NCBI GenBank assembly: GCA_017441045.1
Contig: JAFSAK010000033.1
Coordinates: 1-12,056 of the forward strand
Length of the DNA stretch: 12,056 nucleotides
Direction of reading: 5' to 3'
From: Clostridia bacterium
GTDB lineage: Bacteria > Bacillota_A > Clostridia > Oscillospirales > Acutalibacteraceae
How positions within the stretch are numbered: the first letter of the stretch is position 1; every line of letters starts with the position of its first letter. Below, piece by piece: positions 1-9,258 of this stretch. The notes beneath the pieces are model-generated. The model was not told the DNA's origin. It made no database searches and was given only the letters and a program-made list of their open reading frames with translations. The translations under genes were made by a program, and so were the position numbers.

Positions 1-1989
1 GGTAAGTGAGCCACCGGGATTAATAACCTGACCGTCAAGAGATACAACCTTAAAGCGATAATTATATTTTTTAGCAATATTAACGGCAGAGTCGATATCC
101 TCGCTGACAACAGTGCCACCTAAGAGATAGCGAATGATTTCGCCGTATTTACTTTCGGTTTTAACAAGGTCAGAAGCAATGCCTACAAATCCATAAACAC
201 CATCAACGCCGTCTTCCTTAAAATCTCTCGCCTTCATTGAAGAAACGGGCATAAAAGTAGCACGTCCTGCGCCAGCTGATTTAAGGAAATTAATAGCAGC
301 CTTAGCATTCGCTTCATTTTCAACAACTATATTCTGTATAGCATTACCGAGAGCGGTTTCAATGGCTACACTGTATTTTTTATCAACGGAAATAAGTTTT
401 GATACGGGTCCGTAAATGCCTCTGAGTGTGCCCTTATCTGATTCTGACATAACCGCTTTTGCGGCGTGGGAGAATCCTTCCATATTCTTTTCAAGGTCAG
501 TTAAAATCTGAACTCGGCGCTTTTTCGCTTCAATATCGAGGTTTAATTCGTTGGCCTTTTGTTGCAAATTTTCTACAGTTTCCTTGCGGTTAGCGAAACG
601 AAGTTCATAACCCTTGATGGAATTATTATACGAAGTTATATTTTCTTCGATATTTTTAGAGAGCTCATTGGTTTCGGCAAGTTCCTTATCAATAGATTCT
701 TTTTCTTTGACATTCTGCTCTATTAACTGGTCAACGATATTTCCTCTGGCGGTTATCTCATCAACAGAAGTTTTTGAGGTCATCATAAGAACCTTACAAT
801 CCGAACACTCGGCAGTTAATTTATTAAGTTCAATTATCTGCCGCTCAATCTGTCTTGAAATGCTTTCGCTATCGGTAAGAAGTCCCGAAAGTTCGGTTTC
901 CAATTGCTCTAATTTTTCCTTAATTACACCTACCGCCTCTAATTTTTCATCGGCCAGACGGCGTTTTAAGGCAATTTCTTCTTTAGCGGCACTATCGGTA
1001 CTATCAAGTTGAGCGATCTCATTTTTAAGGCGATCAACCGACTCATTATTATGAGCAATATCATTGTTAATAACCGAAATATCACCGTTTAACTTAACAA
1101 TTTCTTCATTAGAAGATGCTATAAGATTACGTTGATTTTCGATTTCCTCGGTAATTCTGGCAAATTCGCGGGAATTTTCTTCCGCCTTAGCATCAAAATC
1201 GCTTAATGCGTTTTCAATTTCTTTATACTGAAGTTGAGCAGCGGCAATTTTGCTTTCCTGAGCGCGAAGAGCATCCTTGGAGTTGTTAAGTGTATACATC
1301 CAAAGACTGATTTCAAGTTGTTTTTTATCGGCAGCGAGTTCCAAGAAACGCTCGGCCTTTTTACTCTGTTCAGCAAGAGGTCCAACACGTGACTCGAGCT
1401 CGTCCATAATATCCTTAAGGCGCAAAAGGTTATCTTCTGCGGCGGTAAGCTTTGATTCTGCGGCGCTCTTTCTGTAACGATATTTTGAAATACCCGATGC
1501 TTCCTCGAAAATATCGCGGCGTTCATTGGATTTTGAACTGATAATATTGTCAATCTTACCTTGACCTATCATTGAATAACCATCACGGCCAAGACCTGTA
1601 TCCATAAACAGTTCGTGAACATCCTTAAGGCGCACGGTAACATTATTAATAAGATATTCGCTTTCGTGAGAACGGTAATATCTTCTTGTTATGGACACGA
1701 AATCATTATCAAAATTTAAGGAACGGTCTGTATTATCAATATTTAAAGTAACCTCGCAAAAACCGTGAGGACGGCGTGTATCGGTACCGCCAAAGATTAC
1801 ATCTTCCATTGACTGACCGCGAAGAGATTTGGTTGACTGCTCACCCAAAACCCATCTTACAGCATCGGCAATATTACTTTTTCCGCTTCCGTTAGGACCA
1901 ACGACCGCCGTAATACCCTTGCCGAATTTAAGGGTAGTTTTATCAGCAAAAGATTTAAATCCCTCAACCTGAATTGAACTTAAAAGCAA
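1..1989 (-). CDS. smc: Chromosome segregation protein SMC, N-terminal 663 codons (partial)
   Basis: SMC is the ATPase of the bacterial condensin SMC-ScpAB, which loads on DNA and organises and segregates the chromosome. The frame is open from codon 1 to the left edge. The N-terminus reads LLSSIQVEGFKSFADKT, as in the family. The Walker A motif GPNGSGKS is at residues 31-38, the arginine-finger region SLRG ends near R57-G58, and the Q-loop glutamine is in MIGQGKI (Q143). A long charged, heptad-like coiled coil runs from about residue 165 to 510. The hinge begins near residue 520 (GIYGPVSKLI) and reaches the hinge glycine motif NPGGSLT at the window edge. The second coiled coil, signature motif and Walker B lie outside. 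The start is a TTG codon, chosen because it gives the family N-terminus and has a good ribosome binding site; no ATG fits. It begins 2 nt after the upstream stop, so it is probably translationally coupled. An ECSDC pair (C395, C398) in the arm is unusual. The family assignment is very secure. Confidence 0.97.
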   Translation of the reverse strand, partial: MLLSSIQVEGFKSFADKTTLKFGKGITAVVGPNGSGKSNIADAVRWVLGEQSTKSLRGQSMEDVIFGGTDTRRPHGFCEVTLNIDNTDRSLNFDNDFVSITRRYYRSHESEYLINNVTVRLKDVHELFMDTGLGRDGYSMIGQGKIDNIISSKSNERRDIFEEASGISKYRYRKSAAESKLTAAEDNLLRLKDIMDELESRVGPLAEQSKKAERFLELAADKKQLEISLWMYTLNNSKDALRAQESKIAAAQLQYKEIENALSDFDAKAEENSREFARITEEIENQRNLIASSNEEIVKLNGDISVINNDIAHNNESVDRLKNEIAQLDSTDSAAKEEIALKRRLADEKLEAVGVIKEKLEQLETELSGLLTDSESISRQIERQIIELNKLTAECSDCKVLMMTSKTSVDEITARGNIVDQLIEQNVKEKESIDKELAETNELSKNIEENITSYNNSIKGYELRFANRKETVENLQQKANELNLDIEAKKRRVQILTDLEKNMEGFSHAAKAVMSESDKGTLRGIYGPVSKLISVDKKYSVAIETALGNAIQNIVVENEANAKAAINFLKSAGAGRATFMPVSSMKARDFKEDGVDGVYGFVGIASDLVKTESKYGEIIRYLLGGTVVSEDIDSAVNIAKKYNYRFKVVSLDGQVINPGGSLT

Positions 1990-1991
1990 AG

Positions 1992-2981
1992 TTATTCACC
2001 TTCAACTCTCATATCATTTTTATCTAAAGTTTCATCTGTTTTAACTGTACAAACAAAACCTAATTCGCTTAATTTTTTAATATTTTCCTTGTTTTGACCT
2101 ATCATTTTTGAAACAGAGGACTCATTTACATAGATTACATATTTTCCTTTTTGATGCATATGTGAAACTGCCTTTTCGAAAAACATTTTCGATTGACAAA
2201 TTTCGCTAAACGCAGGATGCCAAGGACCCGCAACATAGGTACCATCCTCAATAGAATGAAGACCTAATCTTATTACATTAATACCCGATTCTTCAAACAT
2301 TTTAAGCAGTTTTCCGCACAAAACCGCGGCATCCGTAACGGTCTGCGGAATATATTCGCCGCCCATAAAAAGTTCGGCCAAACGGGTATCTTTTAAAACA
2401 ATGGTGGGATATATTCTCACGGTTTCCGGACTTAATTTGATTAATTCTTCTGCGGTATTGATATCAGAATTATCATCCGAGCCGTAAAGACCTGTCATCA
2501 TTTGAAGGCCAAGCGAAAAACCAAAACTTTTAATTAGTTTAGAAGCATTTTTCACATCTTCGCATTTATGACCGCGATTATTCATTCCTAAGACTCTATC
2601 GCTCATACTCTGGGCGCCGAGTTCAATGGCTGTGACACCGAATTTTTTTAAAAGATTTAGGATATCTTCATTTATGGCATCGGGACGCGTAGAAATTCGG
2701 ATACCGGCTACTTTGCCATCCTTTACAAAGGGATATGCCGCATTCAAAAGCGACATCATATATTCCCTATCAATAGCCGTAAAACTACCGCCGAAAAACG
2801 CAATTTCTGTATTTTGAGGAATATAATTCCTCGAACTTATTGCAACCAAAACCGCCTTTTTAACATCATTGGACGTTGGTGCCAGAGAGGCACCTGAAAT
2901 ATGGCATTGATTACAGAAACTGCATTTATTGGGACAACCTATATGTGGAACAAAAATCGAAATATTCGCGTGCCGCGCCAT
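1992..2981 (-). CDS. Elp3-like radical SAM protein without acetyltransferase domain
   Basis: This 329-residue protein has the radical SAM cluster motif CPNKCSFC (C16, C20, C23), which binds the 4Fe-4S cluster and S-adenosylmethionine. FFGGSFTA, ISTRPDAI, AIELGAQSMSD and VRIYPTIVLKDT follow. These are typical of the Elp3-like (COG1243) group rather than of coproporphyrinogen oxidases. Full Elp3 enzymes are about 500 residues or more, with a C-terminal GNAT domain that helps place a carboxymethyl-type group on wobble uridine. Here the protein ends soon after the radical SAM C-terminal extension, so no GNAT domain is present. An RNA-modifying role is inference; the substrate is unknown. The gene sits between rnc and smc, an arrangement I believe is frequent in Clostridia. 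The ATG at 2981 overlaps the rnc stop as TGATG and has GGGTGA 6 nt upstream. The TTG one codon earlier would leave only 3 nt of spacing. Confidence 0.85.
   Translation of the reverse strand: MARHANISIFVPHIGCPNKCSFCNQCHISGASLAPTSNDVKKAVLVAISSRNYIPQNTEIAFFGGSFTAIDREYMMSLLNAAYPFVKDGKVAGIRISTRPDAINEDILNLLKKFGVTAIELGAQSMSDRVLGMNNRGHKCEDVKNASKLIKSFGFSLGLQMMTGLYGSDDNSDINTAEELIKLSPETVRIYPTIVLKDTRLAELFMGGEYIPQTVTDAAVLCGKLLKMFEESGINVIRLGLHSIEDGTYVAGPWHPAFSEICQSKMFFEKAVSHMHQKGKYVIYVNESSVSKMIGQNKENIKKLSELGFVCTVKTDETLDKNDMRVEGE
1996..2002 (-). promoter_or_regulatory. Ribosome binding site deciding the TTG start of smc
   Basis: AAGGTGA lies 6 nt upstream of the TTG at 1989-1987, within the last codons of the preceding gene. 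No ATG lies in frame between it and the conserved IQVEGFKSFADK segment, so it supports initiation at TTG. Confidence 0.7.
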
Positions 2982-3658
2982 CAAAGTTCACCCATTAGTA
3001 TGAGGGCTTGCTTTGCCGCCATCTGCTCTGCCTGTTTCTTGCTTTTTCCCGTGCCTTCACCAATAACATTGGAATTAAGATGAACTTCAACAGTAAAACT
3101 CTTATCGTGATCTGGACCGTTGGAATCAGTAAGAATATAGGAAACCGTTTCTTCGGGATTACGCTGGATAATCTCCTGCAAAATGGTTTTGTAATCTTTT
3201 GTATTTTCATCAATATGTGAATCGATTTCACGAAGAACAAATCGCATAACATATTTTTTTGCAGCTTCCATACCGCCATCAAGATAAATAGCTGCTAAAA
3301 CCGCCTCAAAAGCATCGGCAAGGATAGAATCTCTATCTCTGCCGCCGCCCTTATCTTCACCTTTACCAAGATAAAGGAAATGTCCGAGGTCCAGTTCTCT
3401 TGCAAAACTGCAAAGAGCTTTCTCGCAAACAAGAGAAGCGCGAAGACGAGTTAACTCACCTTCGGGAAGGTTAGGAAACTTATTAAAAATATGGTCTGAA
3501 ACTATAAGAGAAAGAACGGAATCCCCCAAAAATTCAAGACGCTCATTGGAAGAAATACCATTTCGAACTTCATTAGCATAAGAAGTGTGCACAAGAGCGT
3601 TCTTGAGCAAGGATATATTCTTAAAATTGTAACCTAATCTACTTTCAAGAGATATCAT
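2981..3658 (-). CDS. rnc: Ribonuclease III
   Basis: RNase III cleaves double-stranded RNA, with roles in 16S/23S rRNA maturation and mRNA and antisense RNA turnover. The protein is 225 residues, the usual length. The signature NERLEFLGDSVL spans residues 38-49. The catalytic metal-binding residues can be placed at E42, D46, D115 and E118 (the last two in SILADAFEAV). A C-terminal double-stranded-RNA-binding domain covers about residues 154-223 and ends with the typical KSKKQAEQMAAKQAL helix. The start follows the plsX stop by 2 nt, and AGGTG inside the plsX end serves as ribosome binding site. The TGA stop shares its A with the next ATG. In B. subtilis rnc is preceded by acpP; here plsX comes directly before it. 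Nothing suggests loss of function. Confidence 0.97.
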   Translation of the reverse strand: MISLESRLGYNFKNISLLKNALVHTSYANEVRNGISSNERLEFLGDSVLSLIVSDHIFNKFPNLPEGELTRLRASLVCEKALCSFARELDLGHFLYLGKGEDKGGGRDRDSILADAFEAVLAAIYLDGGMEAAKKYVMRFVLREIDSHIDENTKDYKTILQEIIQRNPEETVSYILTDSNGPDHDKSFTVEVHLNSNVIGEGTGKSKKQAEQMAAKQALILMGEL

Positions 3659-3660
3659 AC

Positions 3661-4662
3661 TTACACCTGACTCGCTTGTTCTAAATTACTTGTAATTTTT
3701 CCGATAACATCGGTTTCAGCAAAAGTTTTTGCCTGGCGAATAGCATTTTTAATAGCTTTGGCATCGGAACTACCGTGTGCTTTAACTACAGGTTTTGCAA
3801 CACCGAGAAGCAAAGCGCCGCCAACTTCAGAACTATCCATCATACTCTTAAGTGAATATAAATCTTTCTTAATAACTAAAGCGGCAAGTTTATTGGGAAG
3901 CGATTTATAAAGCACCTTTTTAATCATAGAAAACAATGTGCTCGCGGTACCTTCGATTATTTTAAGAGCCACATTTCCCGTAAATCCATCGGTAACAACT
4001 GCATCACAAACACCTTTAGGCATATCGCGGGCTTCAACATTACCGATAAAGTTAAGGTTTGATTCGCTTAGTAGTTTATACGCTTCAAGGCGAAGTTCAT
4101 CACCCTTGGTATCCTCAACGCCGATATTAAGAAGACCAACCTTTGGATTTTCAATGCCGCAAACATTCTGCAGATAAACACTTGTCATAATACCGAACTG
4201 CTTTAGCATTTCGGGACGGCATTCTGCATTTGCGCCCATATCCATAAGCATATAGTGACCATTTGGTGAAGGAAGCATTGTCGCAATAGCGGGGCGTTTA
4301 ACGCCCTTAATTCTCTTGACAATAAGTGTTCCTCCTACAACAATGGCGCCGGTCGAACCGGCAGATACAAAAGCATCGGCATTATCGTCAACAAGTTCCT
4401 TAAAGGCAAGTCCCATAGAAGAATCCTTATGGGCCTTTAAAATTGTTGTTGGGTCATCGTGCATTGAAATAATATCGGTGGTATGTACGATTTTAAGGTC
4501 ACCGTAAAAGGACATATTATTATCCTTAATCACCTTCTCGATAATTTCTTTATCTCCGGTAAGGGTAATGTCGACCTTATACTCAAATGAAGCAATAGCG
4601 GCTCCGATGACAATCTGTTCGGGGGCATTATCGCCACCAAATGCATCTACTACTATTCTCAT
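3661..4662 (-). CDS. plsX: Phosphate acyltransferase PlsX
   Basis: PlsX converts acyl-ACP and phosphate into acyl-phosphate, the acyl donor for PlsY in the first step of glycerolipid synthesis. It is a peripheral membrane protein. At 333 residues it has the normal length. The N-terminal motif IVVDAFGGDNAP (usual VDAMGGD), the segment SAGSTGAI, MDMGANAECRP, LLNIGVEDTKGD and VVTDGFTGNVALK are all typical of the family. AGSSDAKAI-like sequence (here HGSSDAKAIKNAI) near the C-terminus also fits. GAGGT lies 7 nt upstream of the ATG, and trmFO ends 17 nt before it, so it is probably co-transcribed. Common partners fabD, fabG and acpP do not follow it. No FapR-type operator was seen in the short upstream gap. 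Confidence 0.97.
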   Translation of the reverse strand: MRIVVDAFGGDNAPEQIVIGAAIASFEYKVDITLTGDKEIIEKVIKDNNMSFYGDLKIVHTTDIISMHDDPTTILKAHKDSSMGLAFKELVDDNADAFVSAGSTGAIVVGGTLIVKRIKGVKRPAIATMLPSPNGHYMLMDMGANAECRPEMLKQFGIMTSVYLQNVCGIENPKVGLLNIGVEDTKGDELRLEAYKLLSESNLNFIGNVEARDMPKGVCDAVVTDGFTGNVALKIIEGTASTLFSMIKKVLYKSLPNKLAALVIKKDLYSLKSMMDSSEVGGALLLGVAKPVVKAHGSSDAKAIKNAIRQAKTFAETDVIGKITSNLEQASQV

Positions 4663-4679
4663 AATTCTACCTCACATTA

Positions 4680-5978
4680 TTAAAATTCTTTTGAAAACCA
4701 ATTTAGTGAACGCTCAGATAAAGCGGCATAACGGGAACGCTTGTCCCTAATATGTTCCTCAAGGGGTGGTAAAACACCGAAATTGGCACCCATAGGTTGA
4801 AATTCGGTTACGGTTTCATCACAAATATAAGAAAGAAGTGCGCCTATCATAGAAAACTCAGGGAGGATTAAAGGTTCCTCACCCTTTAATGTTCTAACAG
4901 CATTAATTCCTGCTACTATACCTGAAGCCGCCGATTCCATATAACCCTCTACGCCCGAAATCTGACCTGCAAAAAAGACATTTTCATTATTCTTAAGGGA
5001 AAGATTTCTATTAAGAAGTTTCGGTGAATTAATAAAGGTATTTCTATGCATAACACCGTAACGGGCAAATTCGGCATTTTCAAGTCCCGGTATCATAGAG
5101 AACACTCGTTTTTGTTCTCCGAATTTGAGGTTGGTTTGAAAGCCCACCATATTATACATAGTACCCTTGGAATTCTCTTTTCTCAGTTGAACAACCGCCC
5201 AAGGCCTGTGGCCTGTCCTAGGGTCTCGCAAACCCACGGGCTTCAATGGACCAAATCGAATGGAATCTTCTCCCCTTTTAGCAAGAACTTCCACCGGCAT
5301 ACAACCTTCATAAACCGTAATAGGTTTATCAAAACCATGAACTAAAGCGCCTTCGGCATTTATCAGTTCGTTATAGAAGGCAGTATATTCTTCTTTATTC
5401 ATAGGGCAATTGATATAATCGCCGCCATTATCATCGTAACGAGAAGCAATAAACGCCTTAGAAAAATCAATGCTATCTGCCATGACTACAGGTGCGGCCG
5501 CATCAAAAAAACTCAAATGTTCAGAATTTGAAATTTCTTTAATATTATCGGCCAGGTCACCGTCTGTAAGGGGGCCTGATGCTACTACTGTTATACGATC
5601 GGTAGGTATTTCAGCAACAACCTCATTTATGACACTGATGTTTGGATTTTCCTTGATTTTATCGGTGATATACTTTGAAAAAATATCTCTATCAACCGCC
5701 AAGGCGCCGCCCGCCGCCACGGATGAAATGTCAGCCGCCTCAAGACAAATTGAACCCATTCTACGCATTTCTTCTTTGAGAAGACCTGCGGCAGAATCAA
5801 TTCTTGATGCCTTGAGGGAATTAGAACAAACAAGCTCCGCAAAATCATCACTTCTATGGGCGGGGGATTTTTTTATGGGTTTCATTTCGATTAAATCAAC
5901 CAAAACACCTAAATTTGCTATAGTGTTGGCCGCTTCACAACCCGCAAGGCCTGCACCTATAACAGTAATTTTATCCAT
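4680..5978 (-). CDS. trmFO: Methylenetetrahydrofolate-tRNA (uracil-54-C5) methyltransferase
   Basis: TrmFO makes ribothymidine at position 54 of the T-loop of tRNAs, using methylenetetrahydrofolate as carbon donor and FADH2 as reductant. It replaces the SAM-dependent TrmA of other bacteria. The 432-residue protein starts with the FAD-binding Rossmann motif [10 protein letters not shown] (residues 8-17). [10 protein letters not shown] contains C51, and [14 protein letters not shown] contains C226. These match the two functionally important cysteines known from the B. subtilis enzyme (C53 and C226). [10 protein letters not shown] and [12 protein letters not shown] are also family motifs. The start follows the topA stop by 2 nt, with GAGGAT in the topA end as a plausible ribosome binding site. 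The topA-trmFO pairing is the same as in B. subtilis (topA-gid). Confidence 0.97.
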   Translation of the reverse strand: MDKITVIGAGLAGCEAANTIANLGVLVDLIEMKPIKKSPAHRSDDFAELVCSNSLKASRIDSAAGLLKEEMRRMGSICLEAADISSVAAGGALAVDRDIFSKYITDKIKENPNISVINEVVAEIPTDRITVVASGPLTDGDLADNIKEISNSEHLSFFDAAAPVVMADSIDFSKAFIASRYDDNGGDYINCPMNKEEYTAFYNELINAEGALVHGFDKPITVYEGCMPVEVLAKRGEDSIRFGPLKPVGLRDPRTGHRPWAVVQLRKENSKGTMYNMVGFQTNLKFGEQKRVFSMIPGLENAEFARYGVMHRNTFINSPKLLNRNLSLKNNENVFFAGQISGVEGYMESAASGIVAGINAVRTLKGEEPLILPEFSMIGALLSYICDETVTEFQPMGANFGVLPPLEEHIRDKRSRYAALSERSLNWFSKEF

Positions 5979-5980
5979 TA

Positions 5981-8071
5981 TTACTTATCCTCGGAAGTTT
6001 TTTTCTTTTGCCTTGAAGGGCATTCGGAATTCATGCAATATTTTCTGCCACGAAGTCCGCTAATTATATAACTGCCGCATTCTTTACACTGCTCACCGGT
6101 AGGAACACCGGGAGAAGCAAAGTCACATGCGGGGTAATTTGTGCAACCGTAGAACTTATTTCCTCTTTTTGAAACCTTTTTGATAAGTTTACTGCCACAT
6201 TTAGGGCAAGGTTGTTTAATCTCGTTTTCAGGGGCAGGCATAGTATTTTTACATTCTGGGTATCCGGGACACGCCAAGAACTTACCGAAACGACCGTTCT
6301 TAACGATCATTTTTCTACCGCATTTATCGCAGATAATATCGGTTTCCTCATCAGGCACCTTTACCCTCTTGCCAACAAGGGAATCCTCTGCCTTTTTATA
6401 GAGAATATCAAAATCGCCGTAAAAATCGTGAAGCATCTCTATCCAAGACATTTCGCCAGCGCCGATTTTATCAAGTTTCTTTTCAAGACCTGCTGTAAAC
6501 TTAACATCAACGATTTTCTTAAAATGCTCTTCGATCAAATCAGAAACAACGGTACCGAGTTGGGTAGGTTTGAAGGACTTTTTATCCCTTTCAATATAGG
6601 TTCTTTGCAAAATATTTGAAATAATCGGAGCATAGGTAGAAGGTCTGCCAATTCCGTTTTCTTCAAGCGCTTTAATAAGGGTGGGCTCTGTATATCTTGC
6701 AGGGGGTTGAGTAAAGTGTTGATTCGGAATTAAACTCTTTAACTTAAGGATATCGCCCTCATTCATATCGGGAAGGGTTACTCCATCACTTAAATCATCA
6801 TCTTTGCCCTCTTCATAGAGAACGGTATAACCATCAAAACGAACGGAATATCCGTTGGCTTTAAAGAGGTAATCACCTGCGGTAATATCTACCGCAACAG
6901 TATCCTGTACGCAAGGAGCCATCAATGAAGCTATAAAACGCTCCCAAATGAGTTTATAAAGTTTATACTGCTCTGCGGTAAGGGAATCCTTAACATCTTC
7001 AGGGGTTAAATTTATGGTTGTAGGGCGGATGGCCTCGTGGGCATCCTGTGCTCCGCTCTTTGCTTTGAAATAACGGGGTTTTGAAGGAAGATATGAAGCT
7101 CCAAATCTTTGGGTAATATATCCGTTAGCGGCCGCTCTTGCTTCTTCCGAAATACGAAGCGAGTCGGTACGCATATAGGTAATAAGACCTGTAACACCGC
7201 TATGATGAATATCAACGCCTTCGTATAACTGTTGGGCTACCTTCATAGTACGTTGACCGGTAAAACCAAGTTTACGGGATGCTTCCTGCTGCAAGGTAGA
7301 GGTAATGAAAGGTGGCGCTGGTTGTTTATTGCGAACACCCTTTTTTATATCGCTGACTATATAACTGCAATCATTGAGGTCGCTTACTATCTTATTTGCA
7401 GTTTCGGCATTTACAATAGTATCAAGTTTATCGCCGCCCGCATTGCCGTAAAGGTGAGCATCAAAAGATTTTCTACCGCTTACAAGTTTTGCATCAACGG
7501 TCCAATACTCTTCACTGACAAACTTTTCAATTTCGCGTTCTTTTTCAACAATAAGTTTAAGAGCAACGGTTTGAACTCGACCTGCCGAAAGTCCGCTTTT
7601 TACTTTTTTCCAAAGGAAGGGACTTAGTTTATATCCAACGATTCTATCAAGAACTCGACGGGCTTGTTGAGAATTAACCAGATTTATATCAATCTGCTGA
7701 GGATTTTTTATTCCCTCTTTAACCGCCCTCTCTGTAATCTCGTTAAAAGAAACTCTATTCTTTTCGTTTAAATCGAGATTGAGTATATCCGCCAAATGCC
7801 AGGAAATTGCCTCACCTTCGCGGTCAGGGTCGGTTGCGAGAAGTACGCCATCACTATTAGCAGCGGCCTCCTTAAGACCTTTAATTAGATCTTTCTTATC
7901 GGCCATATTGATATAGTCAAGTTTAAAATTATTATTAACATCAACACCAAGTTTTGACTTGGGCAGGTCACGAATATGACCTTTAGATGCCATTACATCA
8001 TATTCAGAGCCAAGATATTTCTTAATGCTCTTGATTTTACTTGGTGACTCAACAATTACGAGTTTTGCCAT
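5981..8071 (-). CDS. topA: DNA topoisomerase I (type IA)
   Basis: TopA relaxes negatively supercoiled DNA by single-strand passage. From the chosen start it is 696 residues. The Toprim domain begins with [10 protein letters not shown] (E8) and carries the acidic triad region TDPDREGEA (D81, D83, E87). The central type IA core contains the catalytic tyrosine Y299 in TYMRTDS, followed by HEAIRPT. Three C-terminal zinc-ribbon modules are visible: C581/C584/C601/C607, C622/C625/C643/C649 and C662/C665/C679/C684. The last is spaced C-x4-C at its end instead of C-x5-C. A lysine-rich tail follows. The start at 8071 gives the family N-terminus [12 protein letters not shown] and has AAGGAG 7 nt upstream. 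An in-frame TTG at 8089 would add six unconserved residues. The 53-nt gap from dprA is the largest in this gene train, but I see no good promoter in it. Confidence 0.97.
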   Translation of the reverse strand: MAKLVIVESPSKIKSIKKYLGSEYDVMASKGHIRDLPKSKLGVDVNNNFKLDYINMADKKDLIKGLKEAAANSDGVLLATDPDREGEAISWHLADILNLDLNEKNRVSFNEITERAVKEGIKNPQQIDINLVNSQQARRVLDRIVGYKLSPFLWKKVKSGLSAGRVQTVALKLIVEKEREIEKFVSEEYWTVDAKLVSGRKSFDAHLYGNAGGDKLDTIVNAETANKIVSDLNDCSYIVSDIKKGVRNKQPAPPFITSTLQQEASRKLGFTGQRTMKVAQQLYEGVDIHHSGVTGLITYMRTDSLRISEEARAAANGYITQRFGASYLPSKPRYFKAKSGAQDAHEAIRPTTINLTPEDVKDSLTAEQYKLYKLIWERFIASLMAPCVQDTVAVDITAGDYLFKANGYSVRFDGYTVLYEEGKDDDLSDGVTLPDMNEGDILKLKSLIPNQHFTQPPARYTEPTLIKALEENGIGRPSTYAPIISNILQRTYIERDKKSFKPTQLGTVVSDLIEEHFKKIVDVKFTAGLEKKLDKIGAGEMSWIEMLHDFYGDFDILYKKAEDSLVGKRVKVPDEETDIICDKCGRKMIVKNGRFGKFLACPGYPECKNTMPAPENEIKQPCPKCGSKLIKKVSKRGNKFYGCTNYPACDFASPGVPTGEQCKECGSYIISGLRGRKYCMNSECPSRQKKKTSEDK

Positions 8072-8078
8072 TTTATTA

Positions 8079-8084
8079 CTCCTT
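8079..8084 (-). promoter_or_regulatory. Ribosome binding site deciding the topA start
   Basis: AAGGAG is placed 7 nt before the ATG at 8071-8069. It lies downstream of the alternative TTG at 8089, so it supports the ATG and excludes the longer form. Confidence 0.75.
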
Positions 8085-8124
8085 TTCAACTACCAAACTG
8101 ATTTAAACTAAATGATGGATAAAT

Positions 8125-9258
8125 CTATTCGGCTAATATATAAGCACCGCCGGGTTGGGCTTTTATAATACCTTCCATCTCAAGCTCTGTAAGAGCAGAA
8201 AGGACTTCGGTATCGTCAAGACCCGTTCCTAATAAATCATCGGCAGTGAATTTTTGCTTATCTAAATAATTATATACTATTTTAGCTTCATTTGAAAGTG
8301 TTTTAATGAAATTTTTTTGATTTTTTTCAATTTTTTCCTTACTTTGCACCTTTTCAAAGGCCTTTGCTATATCTATCTTATCGGCGAACTGATAAATATA
8401 TTCGCCAAACACATCTGAAGCATCTAAAAGCGGCTTTGCGCCATCACGCAAAAGAGCGTTAGAACCTTTATAACATTTTAATGTTGGATTACCGGGAATT
8501 ACAAAAACATCCCTACCTTGCTCCGCCGCATGTTTAGCGGTAATGAGAGCTCCGCTATGCTCACCTGCTTCTATAACCGCAACTCCTAAAGACAAACCTG
8601 ACATAAGACGGTTTCTTACGGGAAAAGTAAACTTACTTGCAGGCGTATATGGTGGATATTCGCTTATAATACAGCAACTTTCTTCAATTTCGCAGCGCAA
8701 TTTTTCATTTTCTAAAAGATAATTATTACCGATACCGCAACCAAGAACTGCAATGGTTTTGCCGCCATACTTTAAGGCGCCTTTATGGGCAAAGGAATCG
8801 CACCCTAATGCACCGCCGCTCACAATTATAAAACCGGCTCTTGATAATCGCGCGGAAAGAGAATAAGCAGATTTTGCGCCAAATTCCGTTACCTTACGTG
8901 GACCGACAATACAAAATGCGGGTTCACGGTCTACTTCCGGAAATTTTCCGCGATAGAAAAGTACTAACGGTGGCGATGGAATATTTCTGAGCCGTTCGGG
9001 GTAATTCTCGGATTCAATGGTTATAATATTGACATTTTCTTTTTTACAATCCTTAAGCACCTTATCGGCGTAATCGTTATCAACCTTTTCAAATTTAATT
9101 CTTTCGGCTTCCGATAATGCTTTGGAAATAATTCTTTCATTCTTGCATAAGTTGTCATTAGCTTTGAGCTTTTCGTAAACTTTATACGCTTTGGTCGATC
9201 CGTAACCGAATGCCTTTTGCAAAACGAGAAGATTCTTAAGAAGTGAACTATCAAGCAT
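8125..9258 (-). CDS. dprA: DNA-processing protein DprA/Smf
   Basis: DprA binds single-stranded DNA entering by natural transformation and loads RecA. The protein is 377 residues in three parts. An N-terminal SAM/HhH-like segment covers about residues 1-80. The Rossmann-like DprA core runs from about 85 to 290, with TIAVLGCGIG, ISEYPP, FPVRNRLMSGLS, SGALITAKHA, RDVFVIPGN and SNALLRDGA. A short winged-helix domain follows from about residue 320 to the end. Two core motifs deviate from the common form: IVGPRKVTEFG (usual IVGSR) and SGGALGCDSFAHKGAL (usual SGLARGIDxxAH). A lysine-rich linker (about 303-318) joins core and winged helix. The ATG shares one base with the upstream stop (TAATG), suggesting translational coupling. 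Many bacteria not known to be competent keep dprA, so its presence alone does not show transformation. No other competence gene is in the window. Confidence 0.96.
   Translation of the reverse strand: MLDSSLLKNLLVLQKAFGYGSTKAYKVYEKLKANDNLCKNERIISKALSEAERIKFEKVDNDYADKVLKDCKKENVNIITIESENYPERLRNIPSPPLVLFYRGKFPEVDREPAFCIVGPRKVTEFGAKSAYSLSARLSRAGFIIVSGGALGCDSFAHKGALKYGGKTIAVLGCGIGNNYLLENEKLRCEIEESCCIISEYPPYTPASKFTFPVRNRLMSGLSLGVAVIEAGEHSGALITAKHAAEQGRDVFVIPGNPTLKCYKGSNALLRDGAKPLLDASDVFGEYIYQFADKIDIAKAFEKVQSKEKIEKNQKNFIKTLSNEAKIVYNYLDKQKFTADDLLGTGLDDTEVLSALTELEMEGIIKAQPGGAYILAE

Noticed and set aside
901..954. Direct repeat containing CTCTAATTTTTC (about 907-918 and 938-949)
   Set aside because: It encodes repeated KLE-type heptads in the SMC coiled coil. 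Low complexity of the protein explains it; it is not a DNA-level repeat element.
614..1012. Plus-strand open frame of 132 codons, serine- and leucine-rich
   Set aside because: It is the complement of the SMC coiled coil, whose Glu/Lys-rich codons read as Ser/Leu/Phe on the other strand. The SMC frame is open over the whole region.
1203..1553. Minus-strand open frame of 116 codons
   Set aside because: It is another frame within smc, where the SMC frame itself codes for conserved SMC motifs such as GISKYRYRK.
5470..6063. Plus-strand open frame of 197 codons
   Set aside because: It is antisense to trmFO and the topA end, has no ribosome binding site at its start, and its product is low-complexity Ser/Ala/Ile-rich with no recognisable family. 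It is a shadow of the real genes.
8072..8124. Possible promoter in the dprA-topA gap
   Set aside because: The 53-nt gap is AT-rich, but I found no -35/-10 pair at 16-18 bp spacing and no supercoiling-related motif that I can support.
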